Below are positions 37,101 to 49,579 of a DNA stretch of 64,000 nucleotides, in pieces (the first letter of the stretch is position 1; each line of letters begins with the position of its first letter). Under the pieces are notes generated by a model, which was not told the DNA's origin, ran no database searches, and worked only from the letters and a program-made list of their open reading frames with translations. Source of the stretch: Nemania diffusa (taxonomy: Eukaryota > Ascomycota > Sordariomycetes > Xylariales > Xylariaceae); NCBI GenBank assembly GCA_038501195.1, contig JBBPUQ010000008.1:4412501-4476500 (forward strand), read 5' to 3'. Made by a program: the position numbers and the translations under genes.

Positions 37101-40100
37101 AAAATACTAAATATATTTATTATTTTTATATTTTTTTTTATTTTATTTTTTATATTTTTTAATTTATTTTTTTTTTTTTCTTTTTATATATACTAGTTTT
37201 TTTATATTTAGCTACTATTAAAAATTATATATAATTTACTATAATGTTTACTAATAAGTTTATTAAATTTTTTTACTAAATTTTTTTTTTGAATTTAAGT
37301 TTTTAAAATTAGACTTTTTTATATATTTTTTATATAGTTTTATTTTATATTTTCTGCTAATTTTATTACTACTTTTTATTTTTATTTATTTTAAAAATTT
37401 ATAAAGTTTTACTTTTTTTTTTCTAAATAACTTAGTTTAAATAAATAAGTTTTTAATTTTATTAAAACTAATTAAAATAAAGCTATTAATAGCTCTGTTT
37501 AAATTTTATTTTAGTAAATTTTAAAATAGTACTTTGTTATAACTATTACAATTTACTAATTTTATTTGTTTAATTTATTTGCAAATTTAATTTATTTTTT
37601 TTTTTTTTTTTTTAAATTTTAATATATACAATATAATTTTTTAAAAATCTTTTTAACTATTTATACTATTATTTTTGTTTTTTTTTTCTCTTTTTATTAA
37701 TATAAAGCTTGGTTTATTAACTTAAAAACTCAAAGTGTTAAACTTATTTATAAGTCAATATATATTAATATTTTTTAAAATTTTATTTTATTTTAATATT
37801 AAAAGCAGTTTTTAGCTTATTTTATATATTTACTTATACTATTTAAATTAGCTTTTTTTATTTGTTTAAATTATATAATTTAGTTAAAAAAATATTTATT
37901 TTTTATACTATAGTTAATTTTATAATTTTGAAAAATTTTTAATTTAATAGTATTTTTATAATTAAAGTTATTATAGTGTTTTTTATATTTCAAATTTATT
38001 TTAAAACTAGCATATTTTTTGCTACTTTTATAAAGTGCTAAAAAATATATTATTTACTATATATTTTATATTAAAAATACTAAATATATTTATTATTTTT
38101 ATATTTTTTTTTATTTTATTTTTTATATTTTTTAGTTTATTTTTTTTTTTTTTTTTTTATATATACTAGTTTTTTTATATTTAGTTATTATTAAAAATTA
38201 TATATAATTTATTATAATATTTATTAATAAATCTACTAAATTTTTTTATTAAATTTTTTTTTTAAATTTAAGTTTTTAAAATTAGACTTTTTTATATATT
38301 TTTTATATAGTTTTATTTTATATTTTTTATTGATTTTATTATTACTTTTTGTTTTTGTTTATTTTAAAAACTTATAAAGTTTTACTTTTTTTTTTTTAAA
38401 TAATTTAATTTAAACAAATAAATCTTTAATTTTATTAAAACTAATTAAAGTAAAGCTACTAATAGCTTTGTTTAAATTTTATTTTAGTAAATTTTAAAAT
38501 AGCACTTTATTGTAACTATTACAACTTGTTGATTTTATTTGTTTAATTTGTTTGTAAATTCGATTTATTTTTTTTTTCTTTTTTTTTAAATTTTAATATA
38601 TACAATATAAATTTTTAAACATCTTTTTAACTATTTATACTATTATTTTTTTTTTTTTTTTTTTTTTTATTAATATAAAGCTTAGTTTATTAACTTAAAA
38701 ATTCAAAGTACTAAACTTATTTATAAATCAATATATATTAATATTTTTCAAAATTTTATTTTATTTTAATATTAAAAGCAGTTTTTAGTTTATTTTATAT
38801 AACTACTTATATTATTTAAATTAGCTTTTTTTATTTGTTTAAACTATATAATTTAGTTAAAAAAATATTTATTTTTTATATTATAGTTAATTTTACAATT
38901 TTAAAAAATTTTTAATTTAATAGTATTTTTATAGTTAAAATTACTATAATGTTTTTTATATTTCAAACTTATTTTAAAACTAATATATTTTTTATTACTT
39001 TTACAAAGTATTAAAAAATATACTATTTATTATATATTTTATATTAAAAATACTAAATATATTTATTATTTTTATATTTTTTTTTATTTTATTTTTTATG
39101 TTTTTTAGTTTTTTTTTTTTTTTTTTTTTATATATACTAGTTTTTTTATATTTAGTTACTATTAAAAATTATATATAATTTATTATAATATTTACTAATA
39201 AATCCACTAAATTTTTCTACTAAATTTTTTTTTTAAATTTAAATTTTCAAAATTAGACTTTTTTATATATTTTTTATATAGTTTTATTTTATATTTTTTA
39301 TTAATTTTATTATTATTTTTTGTTTTTGTTTATTTTAAAAACTTATAAAGTTTTACTTTTTTTTTTTTTAAATAATTTAGTTTAAACAAATAAGTTTTTA
39401 ATTTTACTAAAACTAATTAAAACAAAACTACTAATAGTTCGGTTTAAATTTTATTTTAGTAAATTTTAAAATAGCATTTTGTTATAACTACTACGATTTG
39501 CTAATTTTATTTGTTTAACTTATTTATAAATTTAATTTACTTTTTTTTTTTTTTTTTTTAAATTTTAATATATACAATATAATTTTTTAAAAATCTTTTT
39601 AACTATTTATACTATTATTTTTGTTTTTTTTTTTTTTTTTTATTAATATAAAGTTTAGTTTATTAACTTAAAAACTTAAAGTACTAAATTTATTTATAAA
39701 TTAATATATATTAATATTTTTCAAAATTTTATTTTATTTTAACATTAAAAGCAGTTTTTAGCTTATTTTATATAACTACTTATATTATTTAAATCAGCTT
39801 TTTTTATTTGTTTAAATTATATAATTTAATTAAAAAAATATTCATTTTTTATATTATAGTTGATTTTACAATTTTAAAAAATTTTTAATTTAATAGTATT
39901 TTTATAGTTAAAATTACTATAATGCTTTTTATACTTTAAACTTATTTTAAAATTAATATATTTTTTGCTACTTTTACAAAGTACTAAAAAATATACTATT
40001 TATTATATATTTTATATTAAAAATATTAAATATATTTATTATTTTTATATTTTTTTTTATTTTATTTTTTATGTTTTTTAGTTTATTTTTCTTTTTTTTT

Positions 40101-40865
40101 TTTTATATATACTAGTTTTTTTATATTTAGCTATTATTAAAAATTATATATAATTTATTATAATGTTTATTAATAAGTTTATTAAATTTTTTTATTAAAT
40201 TTTTTTTTTGAATTTAAGTTTTCAAAATTGGACTTTTTTATATATTTTTTATATAGTTTTATTTTATATTTTCTATTAATTTTATTACTACTTTTTGTTT
40301 TTGTTTATTTTAAAAACTTATAAAGTTTTATTTTTTTTTTTTTAAGTAACTTAGTTTAAATAAATAAGTTTTTAACTTTATTAGAACTAATTAAAACGGA
40401 GCTACTAGTAGCTTTGTTTAAATTTTATTTTAATAAATTTTAAAATAGCACTTTGTTGTAACTACTACGACTTGTTAATTTTATTTATTTAATTTGTTTG
40501 TAAATTCGATTTACTTTTTTTTCTTTTTTTTTTAAATTCTAGTATATACAATATAATTTTTTAAAAATCTTTTTAACTACTTATACTATTATTTTTGTTT
40601 TTTTTTTCTCTTTTTATTGATATAAAGTTTAGTTTATTAATTTAAAAACTCAAAGTACTAAACTTATTTATAAGTCAATATATACCAATATTTTTCAAAA
40701 TTTCATTTTATTTTAACGTTAAAAGCAGTTTTTAGCTTATTTTATATAACTACTTATACTATTTAAATCAGCTTTTTTTGCTCGTTTAAACTATATAATT
40801 TAGTTAAAAAAATATTCATTTTTTGTATTATAGTTGATTTTATAATTTTGAAAAATCTTTAATTT
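31121..40865 (+). repeat. Macrosatellite: ten units of about 973 bp
   Basis: Ten head-to-tail units, anchored on the TTTTTATAGTTAAA motif. Starts are near 31,121, 32,096, 33,070, 34,039, 35,014, 35,987, 36,966, 37,939, 38,912 and 39,885; the array ends at about 40,865 where the next unit breaks off after AATTTA. Unit lengths are 969-981 bp. Each unit has several T runs of 12-20 bases whose length varies, an ACTAG box, a GTTTTATTTTA segment and a central palindrome. Unit differences are almost all C/T and G/A transitions at shared positions, such as GGAC, AGAC and AAAC variants of one site. This points to one well-homogenised array that was mutated afterwards. No long frame or known RNA is seen in the unit. 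Confidence 0.93.
40394..40419. repeat. Palindrome in the least mutated satellite unit
   Basis: In unit 10 the sequence around GCTACTAGTAGC (centre 40,406/40,407) extends to a 26-base palindrome with two G-T pairs. The same site in other units is AT-converted but often still symmetric: AAACAAAACTATTAATAGTTTTGTTT in form at about 33,576 and 34,548, with GCTATTAATAGC and GCTACTAATAGC intermediates. The ancestral form was probably a perfect palindrome with CGGAGC arms. Such a site could extrude a hairpin or bind a dimeric protein; neither is shown. Confidence 0.8.
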
Positions 40866-41033
40866 ATATTTTATTTAGATTATAGTTATATAAACAATTT
40901 TTATTTTTTATATTATATTATAAAACTTTAAATTATTTCAATGTTTTAAATGTTTAGTTTTAATATATTTATATTGCTAAATTGTTATTATAAAAACAGT
41001 TTAATTAAAATTTTTAACAAAAATTACTTTATA
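40866..41033. other. Junction between satellite array and LTR element
   Basis: About 170 bp of unique AT-rich DNA lies between the end of the array and the start of the left LTR. No target-site duplication matching the right flank of the element (AAAAT after 49,052) is visible at 41,029-41,033. Confidence 0.5.
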
Positions 41034-41299
41034 TATTAAAATACTAGCATTAGTTATAACTATATGTTGTAGTTTATATAATGCAATACTTATACTGCAG
41101 TTATATAAACAAATATATAGTTATATAAGCAAACACCTACTTTATACGCTAGTAAAAATTTCATTTACAATAAAATCTCCAACTATATAAAAAAACTTCT
41201 TTTAAATATAATTATCAATATAAACATAATATAACTAGCTTTATATTCTATTTATATATAACCTATACATATTATCATATATATATAATTTATTTAATA
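41034..41299 (+). repeat. Left LTR (266 bp)
   Basis: Matches 48,787-49,052 without net length change. Shared landmarks: TATTAAAATA start, TTATAACTATAT, CTGCAG, ATATAGTTATATAAGCAA, CTAGTAAAAATTT, ACAATAAAATCT, CTATA(T/C)AAAAAAACTTCTTTTAA, TTTATATTCTATTTATATATAACC and a TTATTTAATA end. Differences are mostly C/T and G/A. The primer-binding site should begin at about 41,300 (CTGATTAGTAGTTGC); its tRNA cannot be told after mutation. Confidence 0.82.
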
Positions 41300-44200
41300 C
41301 TGATTAGTAGTTGCAAAATATACTATAAATTAGCAAAAGTGAAAACAAAGCTAGCTTAAAGCTTAATCAAGCCCAATAAATCTTTATATTATATTTTGAA
41401 GTTTTTGCTTTATATAAATCAAATAATCTTTATACAACAAAATTTAAAATAAAAAATCAAGTTTAACTATTGTACTAAAATACACTTTGCAATATTACAA
41501 AGTTTTAAATACAAAAAGTAATACTGAAAGTAATAGTATATAATTATACTAAACTACTTGTTGTATAATAGCTAAACAACAAAACTTTTTTACTTTTTAT
41601 TTTATACTTTTAATTACTATAACATTAAAACAGTTATACAATAAAGAAAAACTTCTTATTATATGCAATAACAATAACTAGTATAACGAAATTGTTTCTA
41701 ACTATAAACTTTTAAAACATTATATATAAAAATATATTAATATTTAATTATAGAACTAAAAACCTAACATTATAACAGCAATATTAATTATATTTAATAT
41801 TTAAATAATTTATTATATTACCAAATATAAATATTTAAATCTAATTAGTTAGCTATTATAAAAATTATACGTTAAAAACTTTAAATACTAAACATATAAA
41901 ATATAAAATCGAATCAACAAACTAGTTCAATAAAAATTATTTAATATTTTAAAACAGAAAAACATATAATATAATAGTAACAATAATACAAAACAACAAA
42001 CAAAACTTGTATAAATTATATAAAGCTAATATTTGCTTAATAACAATAAACAAGTTTTTTTTTTAGTTATTTAATCGATTTTATTACTTTTTATATAAAC
42101 ATCTGATTTACTAACCTTAAGTTAACAGCTTTATACAATTATAAATAATATAAATATATTTTAACTAAAACTAATATAGTTAAAACTAATTTTAAATATA
42201 TGTTTTTAAATACTTACAAAAAAAAATAATAAACTGTTTATACAATTAACTATTAAGTACAAACATATTTTCAACTTTATATATTAATATATAACAACTA
42301 CTAGTTATAAGCTAAATTTTCAACTAGTTTACAAGTATTTTGTAATATATTACTTTTTATATACTTTTAAATAACAGTTTTACATTTATATAATATTTAA
42401 TCTAATAACATTGAATACATTTTTCAAATTATTTTTGATTTAAAATATACAAAACAGAATAATTTTATTAAAAAAGTACGCTATTTTTTAAAAAACATAA
42501 AAAAAAAAAAAAAACTATTTTAACAAGCTATATAACTTATTATATAATAAAATATAACTATTTATTAGTATATACTAATAACTTGAAATAATAAAAAACT
42601 AATATTACATCGTTTTTTTAATAATATTAAAAAGTTATATAAAAAACTTTTATATATATAATATTAAATCAAAAAAAATATAAAGCAAAATCTATTATAT
42701 AATAAATACTTACTTTAATATTAATACAAACTACAGTTAATACTAAACTAACTAAACCAATATTACTTTTATATAAACTAAAAAAAAAAACCCCAATTTA
42801 TTTGCTTATAATATACTCGACATTATAATTACAAAGCTTGCAAAAATATAACAAGCTTTTAACACAAATTACTAAAGCGAAATTTAGCTTAATATAATTA
42901 TTATATAAATATATCAAAATATATTAAAGCTAGCAACAACTTTAATACTTTAAAAATTTATATATAAAAGTTTTTTTGTTAACTTATAAACCTGCTTTTA
43001 AATAGCAAATAAAAATAAATTAAAACATTTTGTACAAAAAACAAACAATATATACTTTATTGACCGAAAATATCATTAAAACAATCGTATAAAAAGTTTT
43101 CGATTTAAAAATATATAAAAATCTCTAAGTTTGTTTAATATTTAACAAAATTTTATACAACTAAAAAAGTAACTTATTTAAAGCTTTTGTATAAACAAAA
43201 AATGTTTTATATATAAAAAGCTAAATTGTTAATTAATTAACTATATATTTTAAAAAAAAGCTTGTATTAAAAGTATATATTTTAACTTGTATAAAATAAT
43301 TTTTAATTATATATTAATGCTCGACTAATTTTTAATATATTTTACAAAATATAAAAAATATACTAAGCTAAAGTCAAACAAAAATAACTAAAAAATCGAC
43401 AAAAAATAGAAAAATTAATCGATTTAGTTTTTTATAAACAATATATTTATATATTATATAACAAATAAAAACATCTAAAACTAAAGTACTATTATTTTGT
43501 TTAACTAGTTTATATTAAATAATTAATATTATATAAAATATTAAAGTAAACTATAAAACATAAGCGCTTTTAATTATTTAACAATAAAAAAAATACAACT
43601 AAAAGCTTATTTTTAAATATATTTTTATATAAAAGTAAACTAAATATTAAAAACAATATATATTTATTTTAATAGCAATTATATAATTATTACAATTAAT
43701 ACTATATAAATAAAAAATATACTAAATATAACAACTTATTATATTTTTAATATAGCAATACTATTTTTGTTTTTTTTTAAAAACGCTAATCGCTTAAAAG
43801 TATATTTCGACAATACAAAAGATTTAATCGTACAATATAATAAAAAAACTATTTCTATTATATACAAATAAAGACATTTATTTTTTAATACAAATTTATA
43901 AAAAATCGGCATATATTTTATAAAAACAAAACTTCAACAGCTATATTGCTGTTTTAAATACTTTTGTATAAAACGTTTATATAAAATATTCAATCGTATA
44001 AAATATAATATAAACTATTTAACTTTAGAAAAAATCTAGAAGTTTTGTTATTATTATTAATTGTATAATCAAATATTTTAACGTTTTAAGTTTTCGATTA
44101 AAAATAATTGCAATTTTAATTACAAAGTAGTAATTAATATTATACAAATAAACAGTAAACAAGTTTTTTATATTATCGATGCTATAATATTTTTTTAAGC

Positions 44201-46693
44201 AACAACATTTTTAAAATCTATGTTTATATATAATATATAAAAAATATTGTACAAATATTAAATTAATATATACTAAAAACTGCCAGATTATGTTGTTTAT
44301 AACTCAAGTATTAACTTTTTGTTCAAAAAATTTCAAAACTATATATAAATAATAAATATACAATATTATATAATGCTTATTAAAGTTTACTAAGCAATAA
44401 ATAAAGTAAAAAAAATATATAAACTATTTTAATATATATACAACATTTTTAAAGTAGAAATAAACTATTATATAAAACAAAAATTAATTTTATAAATAGC
44501 AATTAAAACTTTAAATAATATTATAAAACTAAACAACTTTATATTTATTTTATTAGTTTTTAATATATATTTAAAAATTAACTAAAATTTACTTTTATTA
44601 CTAAATATTATATAAAAAGCTAAAGCAATAAAAAAAGCAATAAAAATATTATATAAAAAATATACAAAAGTTAAAATTAATTATATAATTAATAAATATA
44701 ATAGCTTAGCTATATATAACATACTTTTATTACTTTTAAAAAACGAAATATTTATATAAAAAAAAAAACAAAGCTAAAATAAACTATATAAAATCTAATC
44801 GATTAAAAAATCAGACATTATTGTTAATTTAATAAACAGCTTAATATATTTTCAATATATGCAAATAAAACTTTATTATTATATAAAAAAAATACAATTA
44901 TTAAAAAACCAAAAAATAGATTTAATAAAAGTTTAACATTTTCAAATTTTTATTATATAAAAAAAACGTAGTAAACTAAAAAAAAACACAAATATATATA
45001 TAATTTTTATATAATAAACTAGCTATAGTTTTTTTACAGCAAAAAAATAAAAAGTATATATACTAGCAGTAAAACTGCGAAAAAATAGCATAATTAATAT
45101 ATTTAAAGCGCTATTTAAAAAATCAAACGCTATTAAAATCAACAACTTTGTTATATAAAAAATATTCTAGTTTATTAAATACAATTAAATAAAACACAGA
45201 AATATTTAGATTTTTAAATTTCGTTTTATATAAAAAGTTAAAAAAAAAACAACCAAACTATACAAAAAATTAAAACTTATTGTACAAAAATATAACAATT
45301 TTAAAAAAAAATCAGTATTTATTTAATTTTTAACTATTTAGCAAATAAACTAAAAATTACTATTTATATTTAAACTTTTATTAATTTATAACTATAATGT
45401 TTTAAATAAACTTTAAAATATTATATAAGCGTATATATAGTTGAAAAATAAACTAGCAAAAAAAATCTTTATATAACTATTAATTAAATTAAAGTTTAAA
45501 TATTTTAAAAGCACTATTTTAAAAATTATATAACTACTATATAAACTAGCTAAATCAAAACTATATTAATTTAAAATATACTATTAATACTATTACAAAA
45601 AACTCGATATATTTATATTTATATACAACTTATACTTTTTATATATAACAAAATAAACTAACAACTTTAATATTACAAATTTATAAACAAACAATATATT
45701 TAGCTTTGTTATATTAAATTTTTTAGCAAAAAAAAAATATAAACTATAATAAACCAGCTTTTATATAAAACTAAAAAAAACACTTCGACTAAACTATTTA
45801 ATTAAATTTAATAATAAACAAGTTATTTTATTATATAAAAATAATATAACTTTAATTTAAAAAAACTAAAGTAATTAACTAGTTTTAATTAACTATTATA
45901 TAAAAAAAGCTGCTTAAAAATATATTTTATAATATATACAAAAAGTATATATTAGTAATATATATTAACTAAAAGCTATATATAATTTGTTAATAACTAT
46001 ATAAATAACTAACTTTTAATTAAACAACATTAAAAATTTAAATTAAAAAATTTAATAACAAATAAACAACTTTAACTATAAGTTAACTTTTATACTACTA
46101 AATCTAAATTATATAAAATTGTTTATATTTATTAACAGATTATTTGTAAATAATATAAATATAATTTTGCAGCTTGGATTTATTATTATATTAACAACAA
46201 AATAATATACAAAAAACAATTTAAGTTTTAAAATTACTAGTAATATTATATATTAAAACTTAAGCAAATATAAAAAAATTATTTATAATATACTTATAAA
46301 TAAATTATATAATATAATTAATAGTTTCGATAATATAATCACTTTATATATAATAATTTAGCAAATTTTAACTATATTAAAAATTACTTTAATTTTAGCA
46401 GTTTTATATTTAGACTTAAAATTTTTATATAATTGTTTAATTAAGCTTGAAATAACATAAAAAAAACAGTTTATAATTAATATTATATTACTTTATAAAT
46501 TATATAAAAAAAAAGAAATCTTTAAAATATAATAAATAAACAACGCTAATAATTTTACTAATATATTTATAAAATAAAAATTAAACTAAATACTTAAAAC
46601 TTTAGTATTTATTAACAAGTTTATTATATAAATCGAAGCATTAGTAAATAAAATAGAAATAAATATATAATAAAAAAACAACTGTTATATAAA

Positions 46694-47090
46694 AACCGCT
46701 TTTTTTTTGTATAAAAAAGCACATATTTAAAATACTATAAAAAACTTACTTTTAATAAACAGGTTTTAATAATATAGTAGTAACATATGTAACTTTTTTT
46801 ATATATTTTAAGTTCAATTTTTAATTAGGGCATATATTTAAAATAAACTAATATAAGCAATATATTTTAAATATAGTTTTTTTTATATAGTATTTTATTT
46901 TTGTACAATATAAAACGACTTTTGTACAAAAGCTGCTTTTTTTTTTATATAAAAAAACATATACTTAAATATTATAAAAAACCTACTTTTAATAAACAGG
47001 TTTTAATAATATAGCAGTAACATATGCAACATTTACTATATGTTTTAAATTTAATTTTTAATTAAAACATATATAGTTTTAAATCTATAT
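46694..47090 (+). repeat. Tandem duplication, 237 bp period
   Basis: Two copies of a segment with CCGC/CTGC, a T run, GTATAAAAAAGCACATA, AAAAAACTTAC, AATAAACAGGTTTTAATAATATAG and AGTAACATATG. The AATAAACAGG motif recurs exactly 237 bp apart (46,761 and 46,998 at its AGG). The CAGG motif is identical in both copies, in a region where GG is rare. Confidence 0.8.
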
Positions 47091-47164
47091 TAATTATAGA
47101 TTTAAAGCTGTATTAATTTTTTTTTTTTTTTTTTTTTTTGTTGTATATATTTAGAACTATTTAT

Positions 47165-47388
47165 ATATAATACAGTTTTACTTTATATCAACAGCTATAT
47201 ATATATATAACATATTTTTATTTTATATTAACAGTTATATATATATATAATATATTTTTACTATATATTAACAGCTATATATATATACAATATATATTTA
47301 TTATATACTAACTAATATATATATATACAATATATTTCTATTTTAAATTAATTAATAAATATATATATAACAAACTTTTATATTTAAA
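47165..47388 (+). repeat. 40-bp minisatellite, about five units
   Basis: A unit of the form TATATTAACAGCTATATATATATATAACATATTTTTATTT repeats at exact 40-bp steps. The AACAGC landmark or its variants fall at 47,188, 47,228, 47,268, 47,308 and 47,348. The right units decay progressively (AACAGC, AACTAA, AATTAA). A long T run (about 47,116-47,139) lies just to the left. Confidence 0.85.
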
Positions 47389-47489
47389 AAAAAGTTGAAA
47401 AATATATATATATTTAATAACTTATATATAACATAAAATATTTTAATATATATATATATAAAAAACATTTATATAGTATATACAAAAAA

Positions 47490-48177
47490 AACATTGTTAA
47501 AAAAAATTAAAAAATTAAATTTGTTATTTTTTAGCTACTATATAAAAAATAAAGCAAAATCAAATCTTTTTTTTTTTTTTTTTTTTTTTTTTTTCGTTTT
47601 TATAAGCTATGCTAAAAACAATAAACGCTATATAAACGTTAAATATATACGTTATATACGTTTTTTTAAAAGCTAAAAATTTAATAATATTTAATAAACA
47701 GTGTGTTAATATAGCGCTAACAACTACTTTAAAAGCTATCGGTATAAAGCAGTATAACTAAACTTTAATTTTAAACTAAAAAAGCTTAAAAGTACTTTTT
47801 TTAGTATACAAACTTCGTTTAAACGTTTGTAAAAACGTTTAAAACTAATATTTAAAAAATAATATCAGTAAAAAAAGCAGCATAAACAACGCTTTTTTTA
47901 ATTTATTATATAATTAAATATATTAGCTAAAAATATACAAAAAGATTTATTTATATAAAAGTAAATATATATTTATATAAAGCGACTATATAAAAGTTTA
48001 ACAAGCTTAGCTTTTAGTTAAAAAGCTATATACTTTTACTGTGTTATTGTTTTTAATTTAAATAAAGTTTTAAAACTACAATATGTTACTTAAAAAAACA
48101 AATATAAAGCAGGAATAAGTAGCAGTTATTATACTGCTACTACTACTACTATATAAAATATATATATAAATAAATAA

Positions 48178-48209
<32 letters not shown>

Positions 48210-48470
48210 GTGTATATATATGTTATATGTATATATAAATAAATAAATAAATAAACAAGCAAATAAACATATGAAAAAAAAACAAAGAAAAAAAAAACAA
48301 AAATAAACAAAAACTAACTAAATATACTTGAAATTTTGTACTATACAAGCTAACACTTTAATTAATATTGTTTATTTTTTTTTATATAATATTTAATATT
48401 TTTTTTTTTTTATATAGTAATTACTTATTAAGCAAATAAATCAACATATAATAATCAATCGATTAACTAT
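47490..48470 (+). repeat. Direct repeat A, left copy
   Basis: Nearly 1 kb that recurs at about 49,580-50,470 in the same orientation. Shared order: TTTTTTAGC, a T run then AGCTAT, CTAAAAATTTAATAA, TTTAATTTA(T/C)TATATAATTAAA, GCTTTTAGTTAAAAA (48,010 and 50,086), CTA(C/T)AATATGTTACT, a TATATA microsatellite with TAAATAAATAAA, an A-run block, and a TATATA(G/A)TAATTACTT end with AAATCAAC. The open stretch at 47,494-47,676 inside it is mostly a T-run and microsatellite artefact. Confidence 0.75.
48160..48262. repeat. TA / AAAT microsatellite
   Basis: TATATA runs with TG interruptions (ATATGTGTATATATATG near 48,206-48,222) flanked by TAAA tetranucleotide runs. An equivalent block occurs at 50,219-50,275 in the right copy of repeat A. 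Confidence 0.75.
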
Positions 48471-48770
48471 ATAAAAACTTTTAAATTAACTAATAATGAT
48501 TTATTATAGATTTAACTACTGTATAAAAAAGTTACTTTTATTAAACTAACTATAGCTAATAATTTAATAAGTAATAATTAGCTATTTTAACTAACTAAAA
48601 ATGTTATACAATATATAAACTAAATTAATATAGTAAATAATTAAACTATGCTATTTATATATAGCTATAAAACAATTGATTTATTATATAATAAAACTAA
48701 GTTACTACAAAGCATGTTGTACTTTTATTTTTTATTTTTTTGTTTTTATATAATATTTAGTTGTTACTAA

Positions 48771-48785
48771 AAAAAAAAAGAACTA
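48771..48785 (+). other. Polypurine tract of LTR element
   Basis: A run of A with one G, ending AAGAACTAG, directly abuts the start of the right LTR at 48,787. In LTR retrotransposons this is where second-strand synthesis begins. Its position and purine content support the + orientation of the element. In DNA this A-rich the match alone would be weak; its position against the LTR edge gives it weight. Confidence 0.6.
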
Positions 48786-48786
48786 G

Positions 48787-49052
48787 TATTAAAATATTAG
48801 TATTAATTATAACTATATATTATAGTTTATATGCTGCAGTATTTATATTATAATTGTACAACTAAGTATATAGTTATATAAGCAAGCACTTATTTTATAC
48901 ACTAGTAAAAATTTTATCTACAATAAAATCTTCAGCTATACAAAAAAACTTCTTTTAATATTAATTATTAATATAAATATAATATAACTAGTTTTATATT
49001 CTATTTATATATAACCGATATATACTATTATATATATATAGCTTATTTAATA
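48787..49052 (+). repeat. Right LTR (266 bp)
   Basis: The same length and landmark order as 41,034-41,299. It is somewhat more AT-converted at several sites (AGCATTAG has become AGTATTAA) but keeps C or G at others (GCAAGCAC, AACCGATA). Each copy therefore lost different bases after insertion. Confidence 0.82.
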
Positions 49053-49109
49053 AAAATCGAATTAACTTGTATATTAAAATAACAAACAAATATTGTATAA
49101 TGTTTTATT

Positions 49110-49500
49110 TATATACAATATAATATATTGTTTTATATTTATATATATAAAACATAGTGCAATATTTTATATATATATATAGCGCAATGTTTTCTACTTA
49201 TATATACTATAATATATTATTTTATATTTATTTATATATAATATAGCGCAATATGTTTTAGTTATATACAATATAGTACAATGTTTTATATATATATAAT
49301 ATATCGTATTGTTTTATATATATTTATAAAATATAAAGTAATACTTTATATTTATATATATATAATATAGTATATTGTTTTATTTATATATAATATAGCA
49401 TAATAGTTTATTTATATATAACATAACGCAATAGCTTATATATATATATAGCATAATGTTTTATATTTATATATATATAACATAGCGTAATATTTTATAT
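49110..49500 (+). repeat. Irregular minisatellite, about 25-38 bp units
   Basis: A motif of the type TATATAATATAGCGCAATGTTTTATATTTA repeats about twelve times just right of the right LTR. Landmarks fall at about 49,159, 49,184, 49,247, 49,277, 49,305, 49,337, 49,370, 49,398, 49,428, 49,451 and 49,485. Variants are GCGCAAT, GTACAAT, GCATAAT, ACGCAAT and GCGTAAT, again mainly transitions. The GCGC core is notable in this context. Confidence 0.8.
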
Positions 49501-49579
49501 ATATAAAACATTTATATAATATATTATATAATATTTTGCTTATATATAAAAAGAAAAAAAAGCTAAAGTAAAATTAAAC

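Larger units (their letters stand above)
41034..49052 (+). mobile_element. LTR retrotransposon, 8.0 kb, hypermutated
   Basis: Two direct repeats of 266 bp bound a 7.5-kb interior, the size of a complete LTR retrotransposon. The orientation is taken from a polypurine tract directly before the right repeat. Both LTRs start TATTAAAATA and end TTTAATA, as expected if the standard TG...CA ends were turned into TA...TA. The interior is A-rich on + and carries short open stretches, but I could not place a confident reverse transcriptase or integrase motif, so the superfamily is open. Unlike the 7-31 kb region, the interior keeps many TCG, CGA, ATC and GAA-type contexts. The right third holds a 237-bp tandem duplication, a 40-bp minisatellite and a segment of nearly 1 kb that is repeated outside the element. 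Confidence 0.75.

Noticed and set aside
31121..40865. rDNA or 5S repeat array
   Set aside because: The 973-bp unit shows no rRNA-like conserved segment even in the least mutated unit.
47494..47676. Open stretch of 60 codons on +
   Set aside because: Mostly encoded by a long T run and lies within direct repeat A; no protein character.
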